64,000 bases of DNA. Origin: Acrocarpospora catenulata. Its GTDB lineage: Bacteria; Actinomycetota; Actinomycetes; Streptosporangiales; Streptosporangiaceae. The position numbers and the translations under genes were made by a program. The notes beneath the pieces were generated by a model, which saw nothing but the letters and a program-made list of their open reading frames with translations, did no database searches and had not been told where the DNA came from. Positions 9,422-18,925 of this stretch are shown here, piece by piece (the first letter of the stretch is position 1; the number at the start of each line of letters is the position of its first letter). Location: positions 62,001-126,000 of the forward strand of contig NZ_JAHCST010000020.1 of the NCBI RefSeq assembly GCF_018476525.1. The letters are read 5' to 3'.

Positions 9422-10894
9422 ATGGTCGCCCCACTCACCCCCGATGATCCGGCCTCGCTCGGCGGCTACACGCTCACCGGGCGGCTCGGGGAGGGCGGCC
9501 AGGGCATCGTCTACCTGGGCCGTTCCCCCGAGGGCACGCCGGTGGCGGTCAAGCTGCTGAAGGGCGGCTTCGACCCCGGCGTACGGCAGCGCCTGGCCAG
9601 GGAACTGGACGCGATGCGCGGGGTGGCCTCCTTCTGCACCGCCCGGGTGCTGGCCGCCGAGGTGACCGGGCGGGAGCCGTACGTGGTGAGCGAGTTCATC
9701 GACGGCCCCGCGCTCCAGGATCGGGTGACCGCCGCCGGGCCGCTGCGCGGGGGGGAGCTGGAGCGGCTGGCGGTCGGCACGGCCACCGCGCTGGCGGCCA
9801 TCCACGGCGCGGGCATCGTGCACCGCGACTTCAAGCCGGGCAACGTGCTGCTGGGGCCGGACGGGCCCCGGGTGGTGGACTTCGGGATCGCCCGGCAGAG
9901 CGAGAGCGCCACCCTCACGGCGGGGCCGGTCGGCACGCCCGCCTACCTCGCCCCCGAGCAGCTGGCGGGTCATCCGGCCGGCCCGGCCTCGGACGTGTTC
10001 GCCTGGGGCGCGACCATGGTGTTCGCGGCGACCGGGCAGGCGGCCTTCGGGTCCGCCACCGTGGCCTCGGTGCTGCACCGGATCATGACGGCCACCCCGG
10101 ACACCAGCGCGGTGCCGGAGCCGCTGCGGTCGGCGGTGGACCGCTGCCTGTCGAAGGATCCCGCGCTCCGGCCGAGCTCCCGGGATCTGCTGCTGGAACT
10201 GGTGGGGTCGGCTCCCGACCCGCTCCGCGCGGGGGCCGCGGCGGCGGAGCCCCCGGCGGACCCGTGGACTTCCCCGCCGCCGGGCACCGCCCGCTCTGAC
10301 GGGACGACGACGGCGCCGGGGAAGGCCGGGCGGAAGAGCAACCGAGGGCTGGTGGCGGCGCTGGTGGTCGCGGTGCTCGCGCTGGCGGCCACCGGCGCGG
10401 TTCTGGTGCCGCGTCTGCTCGCCGATCAGAGCGGTTCGGCCTCCGGCGGCCCCGGATCGACCTCTACGACGACACCTGCCCCGGAGACGCCCGCCCCGGA
10501 GGATACGGTCACCGTGGGCACGGTGACGGGTCTCACCGACGAGACCCCTGAGCCCTCGGAATCAGCGGACACCGAGGGAACCGAAGGCATCCCCGGCGCC
10601 TTCGCCGGGAACTGGGCCGGGCACATCGTCCCCACCACTCCCGTCATGAGCGAGCACGACATCCGCATCGAGCTGCGCGAAGGCAAACCCTCCGGCCGTT
10701 GGTACGAGAACGAGTGCGTCGGCACGCTGACCTTCGAGCGGATGTCCGGGAAGGCCGGGATCTTCCGGCTCAGCGACGCCGGGCAGTGCATACCCGGCAC
10801 GGTCACCCTCACGCGCAAGGGCGACCGGCTCGCCTACCAATGGGACGACGATATGGGGCTGGTGACCTACACCGGCGATCTCACCAAAGAGTGA
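9422..10894 (+). CDS. Transmembrane Ser/Thr protein kinase
   Basis: A 490-aa Hanks-type kinase. The glycine loop is GEGGQGIVYLG (about 22-32), the catalytic Lys is in VAVKLL, the catalytic loop is HRDFKPGN and the metal site is VDFGIA. An APE-like PAYLAPEQ follows. A single membrane helix (about residues 305-325) separates it from an extracellular domain of about 160 residues that begins with a Ser/Thr/Pro-rich linker and contains two Cys residues. The extracellular domain is not PASTA and looks like a small beta fold. The Phe in HRDF replaces the usual Leu and is tolerated in this family. Possible sensor of extracellular conditions. Confidence 0.9.
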   Translation: MVAPLTPDDPASLGGYTLTGRLGEGGQGIVYLGRSPEGTPVAVKLLKGGFDPGVRQRLARELDAMRGVASFCTARVLAAEVTGREPYVVSEFIDGPALQDRVTAAGPLRGGELERLAVGTATALAAIHGAGIVHRDFKPGNVLLGPDGPRVVDFGIARQSESATLTAGPVGTPAYLAPEQLAGHPAGPASDVFAWGATMVFAATGQAAFGSATVASVLHRIMTATPDTSAVPEPLRSAVDRCLSKDPALRPSSRDLLLELVGSAPDPLRAGAAAAEPPADPWTSPPPGTARSDGTTTAPGKAGRKSNRGLVAALVVAVLALAATGAVLVPRLLADQSGSASGGPGSTSTTTPAPETPAPEDTVTVGTVTGLTDETPEPSESADTEGTEGIPGAFAGNWAGHIVPTTPVMSEHDIRIELREGKPSGRWYENECVGTLTFERMSGKAGIFRLSDAGQCIPGTVTLTRKGDRLAYQWDDDMGLVTYTGDLTKE

Positions 10895-10909
10895 GCCGGG
10901 CGGCCAGGC

Positions 10910-11554
10910 TCATACGAGCCGGGCGGCCAGCTCGGGGAGCCCGTCCACCACGAGGTCGCACCGGGCCGCCTCCGGCCGTTCGGCGTGCAGGTACCCCCAG
11001 GGACCGCGCCGGATCAGCGCCGTGCGCATCCCGGCCCGCGCGGCGGGCAGCACGTCGTTGTCCAGCCGGTCTCCGACGTAAAGGATCTCCTCCGGCGCGT
11101 GCCCGGCCACCGCGGCGACCTTGGCGAAGAAACCGGGGTCCGGCTTGGCCACGCCCCAGCCGTCCGAGGTGTGGATGCCGTCCACCGGCAGGTCCATGGC
11201 GACCAGGGCGTCGTATGCCTGCCGGGGCTGGTTGCCCGCCACGATCACCTGGAACCCGGCCTCCCGGAGCGCGGCCAGGCCAGGCCGTACGTCGGGGTAG
11301 AGGTCGTCGGCGTCGAAGTTCTCGCGCAGGCCGTCCGGGTCGTCCCGGTGCCAGGCGGCCAGTTCGGCGGACAGGTCGAAGCCGGGGCGGACGGCCTCGA
11401 AGGCGTCCGCGTACGAGCGGTCGAGGGCGGCCATGCCGCCGAGCACGCCCAGGAGGGTGAGCCGGGGCACGCCCAGCCGGTCCGCCCAGCGGGACCAGAC
11501 CCGGGTCTCGTCGATCAAGGTCTCGCCCACGTCCAAAACGACGGATCGGATCAC
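10910..11554 (-). CDS. HAD-like hydrolase
   Basis: A 214-aa haloacid-dehalogenase-like protein. Motif I is LDVGETL: the nucleophile Asp is kept but the second Asp, usual in phosphatases, is Gly. Motif II is VIVAGNQ, and motif III/IV is KPDPGFF and YVGDRLDND, so the Lys and the metal-binding acids are present. The substitution is found in some HAD subfamilies and may change the reaction. Its ATG overlaps the stop of hrpA by four bases (ATGA), which suggests translational coupling with the helicase. Confidence 0.85.
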   Translation of the reverse strand: MIRSVVLDVGETLIDETRVWSRWADRLGVPRLTLLGVLGGMAALDRSYADAFEAVRPGFDLSAELAAWHRDDPDGLRENFDADDLYPDVRPGLAALREAGFQVIVAGNQPRQAYDALVAMDLPVDGIHTSDGWGVAKPDPGFFAKVAAVAGHAPEEILYVGDRLDNDVLPAARAGMRTALIRRGPWGYLHAERPEAARCDLVVDGLPELAARLV

Positions 11555-14500
11555 AGCTGCTCCATGGCCTTCCTGATGCGTTTCTCGGAGACCGGCACGG
11601 GGGTGCCGAGTTGCTGGGCGAAGAAGCTGACCCGCAGCTCCTCAAGCATCCAGCGCACGTCCTGGACCCCGGCCGCGTCCCGCCGCGCCGGGGGCAGCTT
11701 GGCGACCAGCTCCCGGTAGTCGTCCTCCAGGTCCTGCACCTTGAACATCCACTCCCGGTCCCGGTGCGGCTCGTCGGGGAGCTTCTCCAGGCGGCGCTCC
11801 ACGGCGCGCAGGTAGCGCTGGAGGTCGGGCAGGCGGCGGTAGCCGGTGCCGGTGACGAAGCCAGGGTAGATCAGGTTGTCGAGCTGGGTGCGCAGGTCGG
11901 CGACCGCGTCGGCGGGGCCGCGCAGGGCGTTCTGCACGGTGTGCCAGAGGGCCAGCACGCGTTCGACCTTGGTGACGACGTCGTAGGTCAGCGCGTACAG
12001 ATCGGCTCTGACCCGGTCGTGCAGGCGGGTGAAGCCCTCCTCGTCCCAGGCGGGGCCGCCGGCGTCGGCGATGAGCTTGTCCGCGGCGCAGGCGGTGCAG
12101 TCGTCGAAGAGTTCGGTGGCTCCCCCGTGCGGGCTGCGGCTGAGGGCGAGCTTCTGGGCGGTGGTGAGGCCGCGCAGGATGGACTTGGCCGGGTTGAGGG
12201 TGTTGAGCAGGAGCAGGCGGCGGGTGCCCGCCCACATGGCGCGCTCCTGCTCGGCGGTGGTCTCGAACATGCGCACGGCGACCGTGGTTCCGTCGTCGAC
12301 CAGAGCCGGGTAGGCCCGCATGCGCCCCTGTTCGAAGACCTTCGGCAGGGCTGCGATGGTCCAGGCGGTCAGGCCCTGGCGTTCCAGGCCGGTGGCGGCC
12401 TCGGAGAGGGTGGCGCGGATCTTCGGGGCCAGCCGCCGCTTCAGCGAGTCCAGGTCCTTGTCCTCGCCGACCGGGCGTTTGCGCTCGTCGACCACCCGGT
12501 AGGTGACGCGCAGGTGGTCGGGCACCTGGTCCAGGCTCCACGCCTCGCGGGGGACGAGCACGCCGGTGAGGCGGTGCAGCTCGCGTTCCAGGGCGTCCAG
12601 GATCGGCTCGCTGCCGGGGGTCACCCGGGCCAGCACCTGCTTGGCGAAGTTGGGCGCAGGGACGAAGTTGCGGCGCAGGTTCTTCGGCAGCGAGCGGATC
12701 AGCGCGGTCACCAGATCCTCCCGCAGGCCGGGGATCTGCCAGTCGAAACCGGCGCCGTTGACCTGGTTGAGCACGTCCAGCGGCACGTGCACGGTGACAC
12801 CGTCGGCCTCGGTGCCGGGCTCGAACTGGTAGCTCAGCTTCATGCGCTGGCCGTTCTGGCGGACCGCGTCGGGATAGTCGCGGGCGCTGACCCCGGCGTT
12901 CTCGTTGACCAGCATGTCGAGGGAGAAGGCCAGCACGGACTTGTCCGGTTGCTTCTTCCACCAGCTGTCGAAGTGGCGGCCGGAGACCACCTCGGCGGGG
13001 ATGTGCCGGTCGTAGAAGTCGAAGAGGGTCTCGTCGTCGACCAGGATGTCGCGGCGGCGAGCCTTCTCCTCCAGCTCCTCGACTTCTTGGAGCAGCTTGC
13101 GGTTGTCGTGGAAGAAGCGGTGGTGGGTGCGCCAGTCGCCCTCCACCAGGGCGTGCCTGATGAACAGCTCGCGGGAGAGCTCGGGGTCGATGCGGCCGTA
13201 GTTGACCTTGCGTTCGGTGACGATGGGCACGCCGTACAGGGTGACCTTCTCCAGGGCCACCACGGCGGCCTGGTCCTTCTCCCAGTGGGGTTCGCTGTAG
13301 GTGCGTTTCACCAGGTGCTGGGCGAGGGGTTCGACCCACTCGGGTTCGATCTTGGCGTTGACCCTGGCCCAGAGGCGGGAGGTCTCCACCAGCTCCGCCG
13401 ACATCACCCACTGGGGTTGTTTCCTGGCCAGCGCGGAGCCGGGGAAGATGGCGAAGCGGGCGTTGCGGGCGCCGACGTACTCGGTGAGCGGGCGGCGCTG
13501 GCCCGGCTGCTCCTTCTTGGCCACGTCCTTGACGCCGATGTGCGAGAGCAGCCCGGCCAGCAGGGACAGGTGGACGCGTTGGGGGTCGGCGTCGGCGCTG
13601 TTCAGGGCGACGCCGAGGGACTTGCCGACCTGGCGGAGCTGGCTGTCGATGTCCTGCCACTCGCGGACCCGCAGGTAGTTGAGGAACTCGGCCTTGCAGA
13701 GGCGGCGGAAGGCGCTGGAGGACAGCTCCCGCTGCTTGTCCTTCAGGTAGTTCCAGAGCGTCAGGTAGGTGAGGAAGTCGGATTCCTTGTCGGCGAAGCG
13801 GCGGTGTTTTTCGTCGGCGGCCTGCTGCTTGTCGGCCGGGCGCTCGCGCGGGTCCTGGATGGAGAGCGCGGCGGCGATGACGGTCACCTCGCGTACGCAG
13901 CCGTTCTTGTCGGCCTCCAGGATCATCCGGGCCAGGCGGGGGTCCACCGGGAGCTGGGCCAGCTTGCGGCCGAGCGGGGTGAGGCCGCCCTTGTCGTCCA
14001 GCGCGCCCAGTTCGTGCAGGAGGTTCACGCCGTCCTTGATCTGGCGGCTGTCCGGCGGCTCCACGAACGGGAAGGCGGCGATGTCGCCCAGGCCGAGCGA
14101 GGTCATCTGGAGGATGACGCTGGCCAGGTTGGTACGGAGGATCTCCGGGTCGGTGAACTCGGGGCGGCCGAGGAAGTCCTCCTCGGCGTACAGGCGGATG
14201 CAGATGCCGTCGGAGGTACGGCCGCAGCGGCCCTTCCGCTGGTTGGCGGAGGCCTGGGAGATCGGCTCGATGGGCAGGCGCTGCACCTTGAGGCGGTGGC
14301 TGTAGCGGGAGATGCGGGCGTTGCCGGGATCGATGACGTACTTGATGCCCGGCACGGTCAGCGAGGTCTCGGCCACGTTGGTGGCCAGGACGACGCGGCG
14401 GCCGGTGTGCCGCTGGAAGACCCGGTGCTGTTCGGCGGCCGACAGGCGGGCGTAGAGCGGGAGGATCTCCTCCTTGCGGCCCTTGAGCGCGTCGGCGGTG

Positions 14501-15387
14501 TCCCGGATCTCGCGTTCGCCGCTGAGGAAGACCAGGATGTCGCCGGGGCCCTCGGCGACGAGTTCGTCCACCGCGTCCACGATGGCCTGGGTCTGGTCGT
14601 CCTGGTCCTCGTCGATGGGGCGGTGGCGCACCTCCACCGGGTACGTCCGGCCGCTCACCTCGACGATCGGGGCGTTTCCGAAATGTCGGGAGAAGCGTTC
14701 GGGGTCGATGGTGGCCGAGGTGATGATCACCTTGAGGTCGGGGCGTTTGGGGAGCAGCTGTTTCAGGTAGCCGAGGATGAAGTCGATGTTGAGGCTGCGC
14801 TCGTGGGCCTCGTCGATGATCAGGGTGTCGTACTGGGCGAGCAGGCGGTCGGTCTGCATCTCGGCGAGCAGGATGCCGTCGGTCATCAGCTTGACCAGGG
14901 TGCCGTCGCTGGAGTGGTCGGTGAACCTGATCTTGTAGCCCACCGCCTCGCCGAGCGGGATGTCCAGCTCCTCGGCGATGCGCTCGGCCACCGTGCGGGC
15001 CGCCAGGCGGCGGGGCTGGGTGTGACCGATCACGCCGTGCACGCCCCGGCCCAGCTCCAGGCAGATCTTCGGCAGCTGGGTGGTCTTGCCCGACCCCGTC
15101 TCGCCCGCGACGATCACCACCTGGTGGTCGCGGATGGCCGCCAGGATGTCGTCCCTGCGCTGGCTGACCGGGAGTTGCTCGGGGTAGCTGATGGCCGGCA
15201 CGGCGGCGCGGCGCACCGCGACGCGCTGTTCGGCCGCGTCCAGCTCGCCGGAGATCTGGGCGGCGATGGCCTGTCTGGCCTTGGGGTCGCGAACCTTGCG
15301 CATACCGTCGAGGCGGCGGCCCAGCCTGCGCTGATCGCGCAACATCAGGTGGGGCAGGCGGCCCTGGAGGTCGGAGAGCGTATTCAT
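11551..15387 (-). CDS. hrpA: ATP-dependent RNA helicase HrpA
   Basis: A DEAH-box helicase of 1278 aa, the usual length for HrpA. Motif I is GETGSGKTTQ, motif II DEAH (in IIDEAHERSLN), motif III ITSATID and motif VI QRKGRCGR. The helicase core is followed by the winged-helix/ratchet, OB-fold and the long DUF3418-type C-terminus. The family unwinds RNA and in E. coli acts on stalled ribosomes. I start at ATG 15387 because GAGGGCGG lies just upstream; an in-frame ATG at 15408 has no such site. The stop overlaps the start of the HAD gene. Confidence 0.93.
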   Translation of the reverse strand: MNTLSDLQGRLPHLMLRDQRRLGRRLDGMRKVRDPKARQAIAAQISGELDAAEQRVAVRRAAVPAISYPEQLPVSQRRDDILAAIRDHQVVIVAGETGSGKTTQLPKICLELGRGVHGVIGHTQPRRLAARTVAERIAEELDIPLGEAVGYKIRFTDHSSDGTLVKLMTDGILLAEMQTDRLLAQYDTLIIDEAHERSLNIDFILGYLKQLLPKRPDLKVIITSATIDPERFSRHFGNAPIVEVSGRTYPVEVRHRPIDEDQDDQTQAIVDAVDELVAEGPGDILVFLSGEREIRDTADALKGRKEEILPLYARLSAAEQHRVFQRHTGRRVVLATNVAETSLTVPGIKYVIDPGNARISRYSHRLKVQRLPIEPISQASANQRKGRCGRTSDGICIRLYAEEDFLGRPEFTDPEILRTNLASVILQMTSLGLGDIAAFPFVEPPDSRQIKDGVNLLHELGALDDKGGLTPLGRKLAQLPVDPRLARMILEADKNGCVREVTVIAAALSIQDPRERPADKQQAADEKHRRFADKESDFLTYLTLWNYLKDKQRELSSSAFRRLCKAEFLNYLRVREWQDIDSQLRQVGKSLGVALNSADADPQRVHLSLLAGLLSHIGVKDVAKKEQPGQRRPLTEYVGARNARFAIFPGSALARKQPQWVMSAELVETSRLWARVNAKIEPEWVEPLAQHLVKRTYSEPHWEKDQAAVVALEKVTLYGVPIVTERKVNYGRIDPELSRELFIRHALVEGDWRTHHRFFHDNRKLLQEVEELEEKARRRDILVDDETLFDFYDRHIPAEVVSGRHFDSWWKKQPDKSVLAFSLDMLVNENAGVSARDYPDAVRQNGQRMKLSYQFEPGTEADGVTVHVPLDVLNQVNGAGFDWQIPGLREDLVTALIRSLPKNLRRNFVPAPNFAKQVLARVTPGSEPILDALERELHRLTGVLVPREAWSLDQVPDHLRVTYRVVDERKRPVGEDKDLDSLKRRLAPKIRATLSEAATGLERQGLTAWTIAALPKVFEQGRMRAYPALVDDGTTVAVRMFETTAEQERAMWAGTRRLLLLNTLNPAKSILRGLTTAQKLALSRSPHGGATELFDDCTACAADKLIADAGGPAWDEEGFTRLHDRVRADLYALTYDVVTKVERVLALWHTVQNALRGPADAVADLRTQLDNLIYPGFVTGTGYRRLPDLQRYLRAVERRLEKLPDEPHRDREWMFKVQDLEDDYRELVAKLPPARRDAAGVQDVRWMLEELRVSFFAQQLGTPVPVSEKRIRKAMEQL

Positions 15388-15465
15388 TCCGCCCTCAAGG
15401 ATAGGCAACGCGGGTACGGCCGCCGCCAGCGGTTTTCCCCGGCGTGTACGGCGCTCGCCGGTGAC

Positions 15466-15918
15466 TTACGGGCGGGGCGGCACGTACTTGTAGCCGACGT
15501 TGCGAACCGTGACGATCCGGGAGGCGTGACGCCCGAGTTTGCGGCGGATGCGAAGGATGTGCACATCCACCGTGCGGGCGTGCTCGCCGCTGTAGCGGTC
15601 CCAGACGGCGGCCATCAGCTGCCTGCGGTTGTAGACGCGGCCGGGCGCGGCGGACAGGTAGTCGAGCAGTTCGAACTCACGGTAGGTGAGGTCGATGGGC
15701 TTGCCCTCCAGGCGCACGGTCCGGGTCTCGCGGTCGACCACCAGGTCGTCCTGGGGCTTCTGGTGCTGCGGTTCCGGCGCGGGGACGGGGGCGGCGGACA
15801 TCAGGTAGCCGACGATCACGAGGGCGGTGTCGGTGCCGGGGACGGGGACGACGCCTAGCACCGTGCCGTCGTCGGTGGACGGGTCGGTTGTTCGGCTGGG
15901 GACGGTGATGGTGTCCAT
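15466..15918 (-). CDS. Winged-helix DNA-binding protein (OmpR/PhoB-type), no receiver domain
   Basis: A 150-aa protein whose C-terminal about 95 residues are a PhoB-type winged helix: LTYREFELLDYLSA, the recognition helix region RTVDVHILRIRRKLG and the wing IVTVRNVGYKY. The N-terminal about 55 residues are Pro-rich and too short to be a phosphoreceiver, so it cannot be a classic response regulator. It probably binds DNA constitutively or is controlled by a partner. Similar stand-alone proteins occur in actinobacteria. It reads in the same direction as the sigma-factor pair and hrpA. Confidence 0.85.
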   Translation of the reverse strand: MDTITVPSRTTDPSTDDGTVLGVVPVPGTDTALVIVGYLMSAAPVPAPEPQHQKPQDDLVVDRETRTVRLEGKPIDLTYREFELLDYLSAAPGRVYNRRQLMAAVWDRYSGEHARTVDVHILRIRRKLGRHASRIVTVRNVGYKYVPPRP

Positions 15919-15961
15919 GTCGTTATCGTGTCAGGAATAATCTCGATTGTCCAGGTAGGAA

Positions 15962-16657
15962 TTAAGGGGATTTCTTGATGGGTCGCCGGAAGTGGCCGCG
16001 GACCGTGGCGCCGGGGGTGGTGACCGTGTAGGTGTCCTCGGTGCCCGTGTGCGCCTGCGTGCGGTTGTACTGCGCCGCGAAGGTCCACTTGCCGGCCCAG
16101 ACCTTCCGGCCGGGCTTCAGCTCCCACACGAACAGGAAGGCGTCCGGAAGGGTGGTTCTGGTCTCGGCGAAGTCCTCGGCGGGCAATCCCACCCAGGCCC
16201 CGGTGACCTCCACGCCCTCCCCCCTGGCCACCCGGATCTCCACCCGCAGCTCGGTGACCGACTGGACGAGGGTCACCACCAGGTTGTTCTGCGCCCAGTA
16301 CGGGTTGCTGTGCGGATCGAGCCGGGCCTCGGCGCTCACCAGCACCGGGCCAGGGGTCGCCGTGGCGGTTTCCGAGCTTCCCCGGCTCGGCGAGGCGGTC
16401 ATCGGGACGGCGATCGCCGGTGCGGTCGGCGACGGCGTGGCGAGCAGCTTGGCGACATACGGGATGCCTAGGGTGACCACCGCGGTCACCGACGCGGCGA
16501 CCGCGGCCACCATGGTCAGCCGGAGCCGCTCCGGCCGCCAGTCCCGCCAGTCCCAGCGAGGTCGGCGGTTGGCGACGATCCGGGCGTGCATCCGCTCCCG
16601 CGACGGAAGATGACTCTCCGCCTCCGCCTTGAGCGCGACCCGCAGCCAGTCAGCCAT
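15962..16657 (-). CDS. Single-pass membrane protein, probable partner of the adjacent sigma factor
   Basis: A 231-aa protein: about 50 basic N-terminal residues, one membrane helix (about 50-72), then a Thr/Pro/Ser-rich linker and a beta-rich extracellular domain. Its start lies eight bases inside the end of the sigma-factor gene, so the two are cotranscribed and probably translationally coupled. This arrangement is typical of anti-sigma factors or membrane accessory proteins of SigE-family sigma factors. No zinc-finger HxxxCxxC motif is present, so an anti-sigma role is inference from position only. Confidence 0.7.
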   Translation of the reverse strand: MADWLRVALKAEAESHLPSRERMHARIVANRRPRWDWRDWRPERLRLTMVAAVAASVTAVVTLGIPYVAKLLATPSPTAPAIAVPMTASPSRGSSETATATPGPVLVSAEARLDPHSNPYWAQNNLVVTLVQSVTELRVEIRVARGEGVEVTGAWVGLPAEDFAETRTTLPDAFLFVWELKPGRKVWAGKWTFAAQYNRTQAHTGTEDTYTVTTPGATVRGHFRRPIKKSP

Positions 16658-17228
16658 TCGGGCCCTCCAGACGGGGTTGGTTCAGCAGCAGGCGGTTGAG
16701 GGCCTGGCCGCCGAGCGCGCGTTCCAGTTCCACGACCGCCTTCGAGGTCTGGCTTTTCACCGTACCGACCGAAATGCCGAGGATCTCGGCGGTCTCCCGT
16801 TCGGAGAGGTCGAAGGCGTACCTGAGCACCACGCAGGCCCGCTTGCGCGGGGGCAGCCGCCGCAACGCGGCCCGCACGTCCAGGACGGCGGGCACGTCCG
16901 GGCCGTCCGCCCACTCCACCGCCGCCGCCCCGGCCGCCGTCACCCTGCGCCGCTCCCGGAGCAGCCGCCGCACCCGGCCGCCCGCCAGCCGGGCGACGAT
17001 CCCCCGCGCGTACGCCAAGGGGCTGGCGGCGTTCCTGACCCGATCCCAGCGACGCCAGGCCGCGACGAAGGCGTCCGCCGTCAGATCATCGGCCTCGTCC
17101 GGGTCACCGGTGAGCAGATACGCGAGCCGGCCAAGCTCGCGGTGATGGCGCTCGAAGAAGAGGTTGAACTCCTCGTCGGCTGTCACTTCTTCCCCTACCT
17201 GGAGGCGGCGCGCCGACATTAGCACCAT
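16650..17228 (-). CDS. SigE-family ECF RNA polymerase sigma factor
   Basis: A 192-aa protein with sigma region 2 (FNLFFERHHRELGRLAYLL through LTADAFVAAWRRWD) and region 4 (LPPRKRACVVLRYAFDLSERETAEILGISV), joined by a short linker with no region 3. It fits the actinobacterial SigE-family group of small sigma factors. It directs polymerase to an unknown regulon. The stop overlaps the start of the membrane protein gene by eight bases. The gene ahead on this strand is the TnpB element, and a strong hairpin lies between them. Confidence 0.88.
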   Translation of the reverse strand: MVLMSARRLQVGEEVTADEEFNLFFERHHRELGRLAYLLTGDPDEADDLTADAFVAAWRRWDRVRNAASPLAYARGIVARLAGGRVRRLLRERRRVTAAGAAAVEWADGPDVPAVLDVRAALRRLPPRKRACVVLRYAFDLSERETAEILGISVGTVKSQTSKAVVELERALGGQALNRLLLNQPRLEGPNG

Positions 17229-17315
17229 ATTTCCAAGGATTCACGGCAACCATTCCTGGTCCCGGGAGCCACTTACCTATCGGAGGCATCCTTCGCGACG
17301 TCCCCTCTGCCCATG

Positions 17316-17350
17316 CGGCTTCCGCCCCTCCTGACCTGGGGCGGAAGCCG
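17316..17350. terminator. Perfect 13-bp hairpin
   Basis: CGGCTTCCGCCCC and GGGGCGGAAGCCG pair perfectly around a 9-base loop. The hairpin lies between the start of the sigma-factor gene and the insertion element. It works in either direction and has no T-run. It may insulate the sigma-factor promoter from transcription out of tnpB. Confidence 0.55.
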
Positions 17351-17504
17351 TCCGGCCAAGACTCGGCGCGAGCCCACCTGCCATCACGCCGAAGTGATCG
17401 CCGGTCAGGCCGTCAAATACTCCCAACCAGACAGAACCTGATCAGCGTCAACGTTTCTAGTGACTCCACCCACCGCTAAAGCGGCGAGCTTCCTGCGTCG
17501 CCAG

Positions 17505-18644
17505 CTAGGCAGCGTCGCAGAGGGCCAGCCCGGCCCTGAGAATGTTCAGCGCGCCGACGACATCGGCGTGTGCCGCATGCCCGCACGCCGTACATCGGAA
17601 CTCGGCTTGCGTGGTGCGGTTCTCCTTGGCCGCATGCCCGCATTCGGGGCATCTGCGGGAAGTGTTACGGGGCTCCACGGCGATCACGGTCCGTCCGGCG
17701 CTTTCAGCCTTGGCGTGCAGGATCGTCAGGAACACCCCCCAACCCGCATCCGAGATCGATCGGTTGAGCCCGGACTTCGCACTCGCACCGTTGGCCAGGT
17801 ACACCCCTGGCTGTTCAGGGTCCGGTTTAGGCGCCGGAGCCTTGACCATGTTGGCGATCCGAAGATCCTCGTGCGCGATCAGGTCATAGCCACGCACGAG
17901 CGCGAGCGCGGTCTTGTGGTGGTGGTCGCGCCGTTGACGCCGGATCTTGGCGTGCAGTGCGGTGACCTTCCGGGCTGCGGCCCGGTGTGTCTTCGTCCGG
18001 TGCTTGGTGCGCTTGGGGAAGATAGCCAGGTGCCGCTGTGCCTCGGTCAACTCCTCCTGCCTGTTGTGCAGGAAGCGGGGGTTGGCCACGGTTCCACCGT
18101 CGGAGGTGGTGAGAAACGATGCGATGCCCATGTCGATTCCGGCGACCGCACCAGCCGCCGGAAATGGCTGGGCGGGCACGTCATCACAGGAGAGGACGAC
18201 GTACCAGCGGCGGCCTTCCCGCTTGACACCGATGGTCTTCACTCGCCCGTGGACGGGGCGGTGCTGGTGGATGCGGATGTGACCGATGCCCTGCAACCGC
18301 ACATAGTTCGAGGTGGGGTGTTCGGGCTGGGAGTCCCACCGGCAGCCGTCGCCGTCCTTTGGCCACTCCACCGTGTGGAACCAACCCCGGCCCTTGAATC
18401 GGGGGAATCCCGGCTTCTGCCCAGCCTTGACCCGGCGGAAGAACGCGGCGAACGCCTTGTCCAGACGGCGCAAGGTGGCCTGCTGTGAGCAGAACGACCA
18501 TCGGCCCTGTCCATCCGGGTCCTCGGCGCGGATGTCCTTGAGTTCGGCGGACTGGTCGCCGTAGCGAACGTTGACGCCTGCCTTGCGGTAGGCGGTGCGC
18601 CGGTGCTCAAGGGCTGCGTTGTACAGATCCCGGTGGTCTTCCAT
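17505..18644 (-). CDS. tnpB: RNA-guided endonuclease TnpB (OrfB)
   Basis: 379 aa from ATG 18644. The split RuvC site is complete: Asp171 in GIDMGIASF, Glu259 in IAHEDL and Asp361 in HADVVGALNIL. A zinc finger with CPEC and CTAC pairs lies at 332-354. TnpB cuts DNA guided by an RNA made from the right end of the element. The family N-terminus continues upstream in frame (18645-18707 encodes RRSYKFLLRPTSKQ and a few more residues) but has no ATG, GTG or TTG and is preceded by TAG. So either an unusual CTG start is used or about 21 residues, including the first beta strand, are lost. Confidence 0.88.
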   Translation of the reverse strand: MEDHRDLYNAALEHRRTAYRKAGVNVRYGDQSAELKDIRAEDPDGQGRWSFCSQQATLRRLDKAFAAFFRRVKAGQKPGFPRFKGRGWFHTVEWPKDGDGCRWDSQPEHPTSNYVRLQGIGHIRIHQHRPVHGRVKTIGVKREGRRWYVVLSCDDVPAQPFPAAGAVAGIDMGIASFLTTSDGGTVANPRFLHNRQEELTEAQRHLAIFPKRTKHRTKTHRAAARKVTALHAKIRRQRRDHHHKTALALVRGYDLIAHEDLRIANMVKAPAPKPDPEQPGVYLANGASAKSGLNRSISDAGWGVFLTILHAKAESAGRTVIAVEPRNTSRRCPECGHAAKENRTTQAEFRCTACGHAAHADVVGALNILRAGLALCDAA

Positions 18645-18707
18645 GCAGACGGCAAGCGCAGCGGCCTGCTTGCTGGTGGGGCGCAGCAGGAACTTATACG
18701 ACCTACG

Positions 18708-18925
18708 CTACGCACCGCCACCACCCTCGGCAGGCTGCTCATACTGCGTCTGGATGTACCGCTGCATGGTCTGCGCCAGCACTGCGCCGACGATTGCGAC
18801 AAAGTGGGACCGCGACCACAGCGTTACACGACCGCCCAGGACGGGGGTGGCGATACTTCGGGCACCACACCAGGTGGTAGGCGTAGGCCGCACCGGGGAG
18901 GCGTACACCTGTCGTGTCACACGAT
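18708..18925 (-). pseudogene. tnpA: Remnant of TnpA (Y1 transposase) with internal deletion and frameshift
   Basis: The minus strand encodes AYAYHLVWCPKYRHP, the conserved start of IS200/IS605 TnpA, then shifts frame into TPVLGGRV and jumps directly to LWSRSHFVAIVG and RYIQTQ, which belong to the family C-terminus. The middle, with the HUH metal site (HxH), is missing, roughly 70 residues. The Tyr and Gln of RYIQTQ match the spacing of the catalytic Tyr and third metal ligand. The remnant ends in a TAG that is in the same frame as tnpB, so only this stop separates the two. Confidence 0.8.

Noticed and set aside
11611-15858. Very long open frame (1415 codons) on the + strand
   Set aside because: It is antisense to hrpA and its neighbour. 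Its length comes from GC-rich codon bias on the other strand. No known domain, no ribosome site; hrpA has all helicase motifs.
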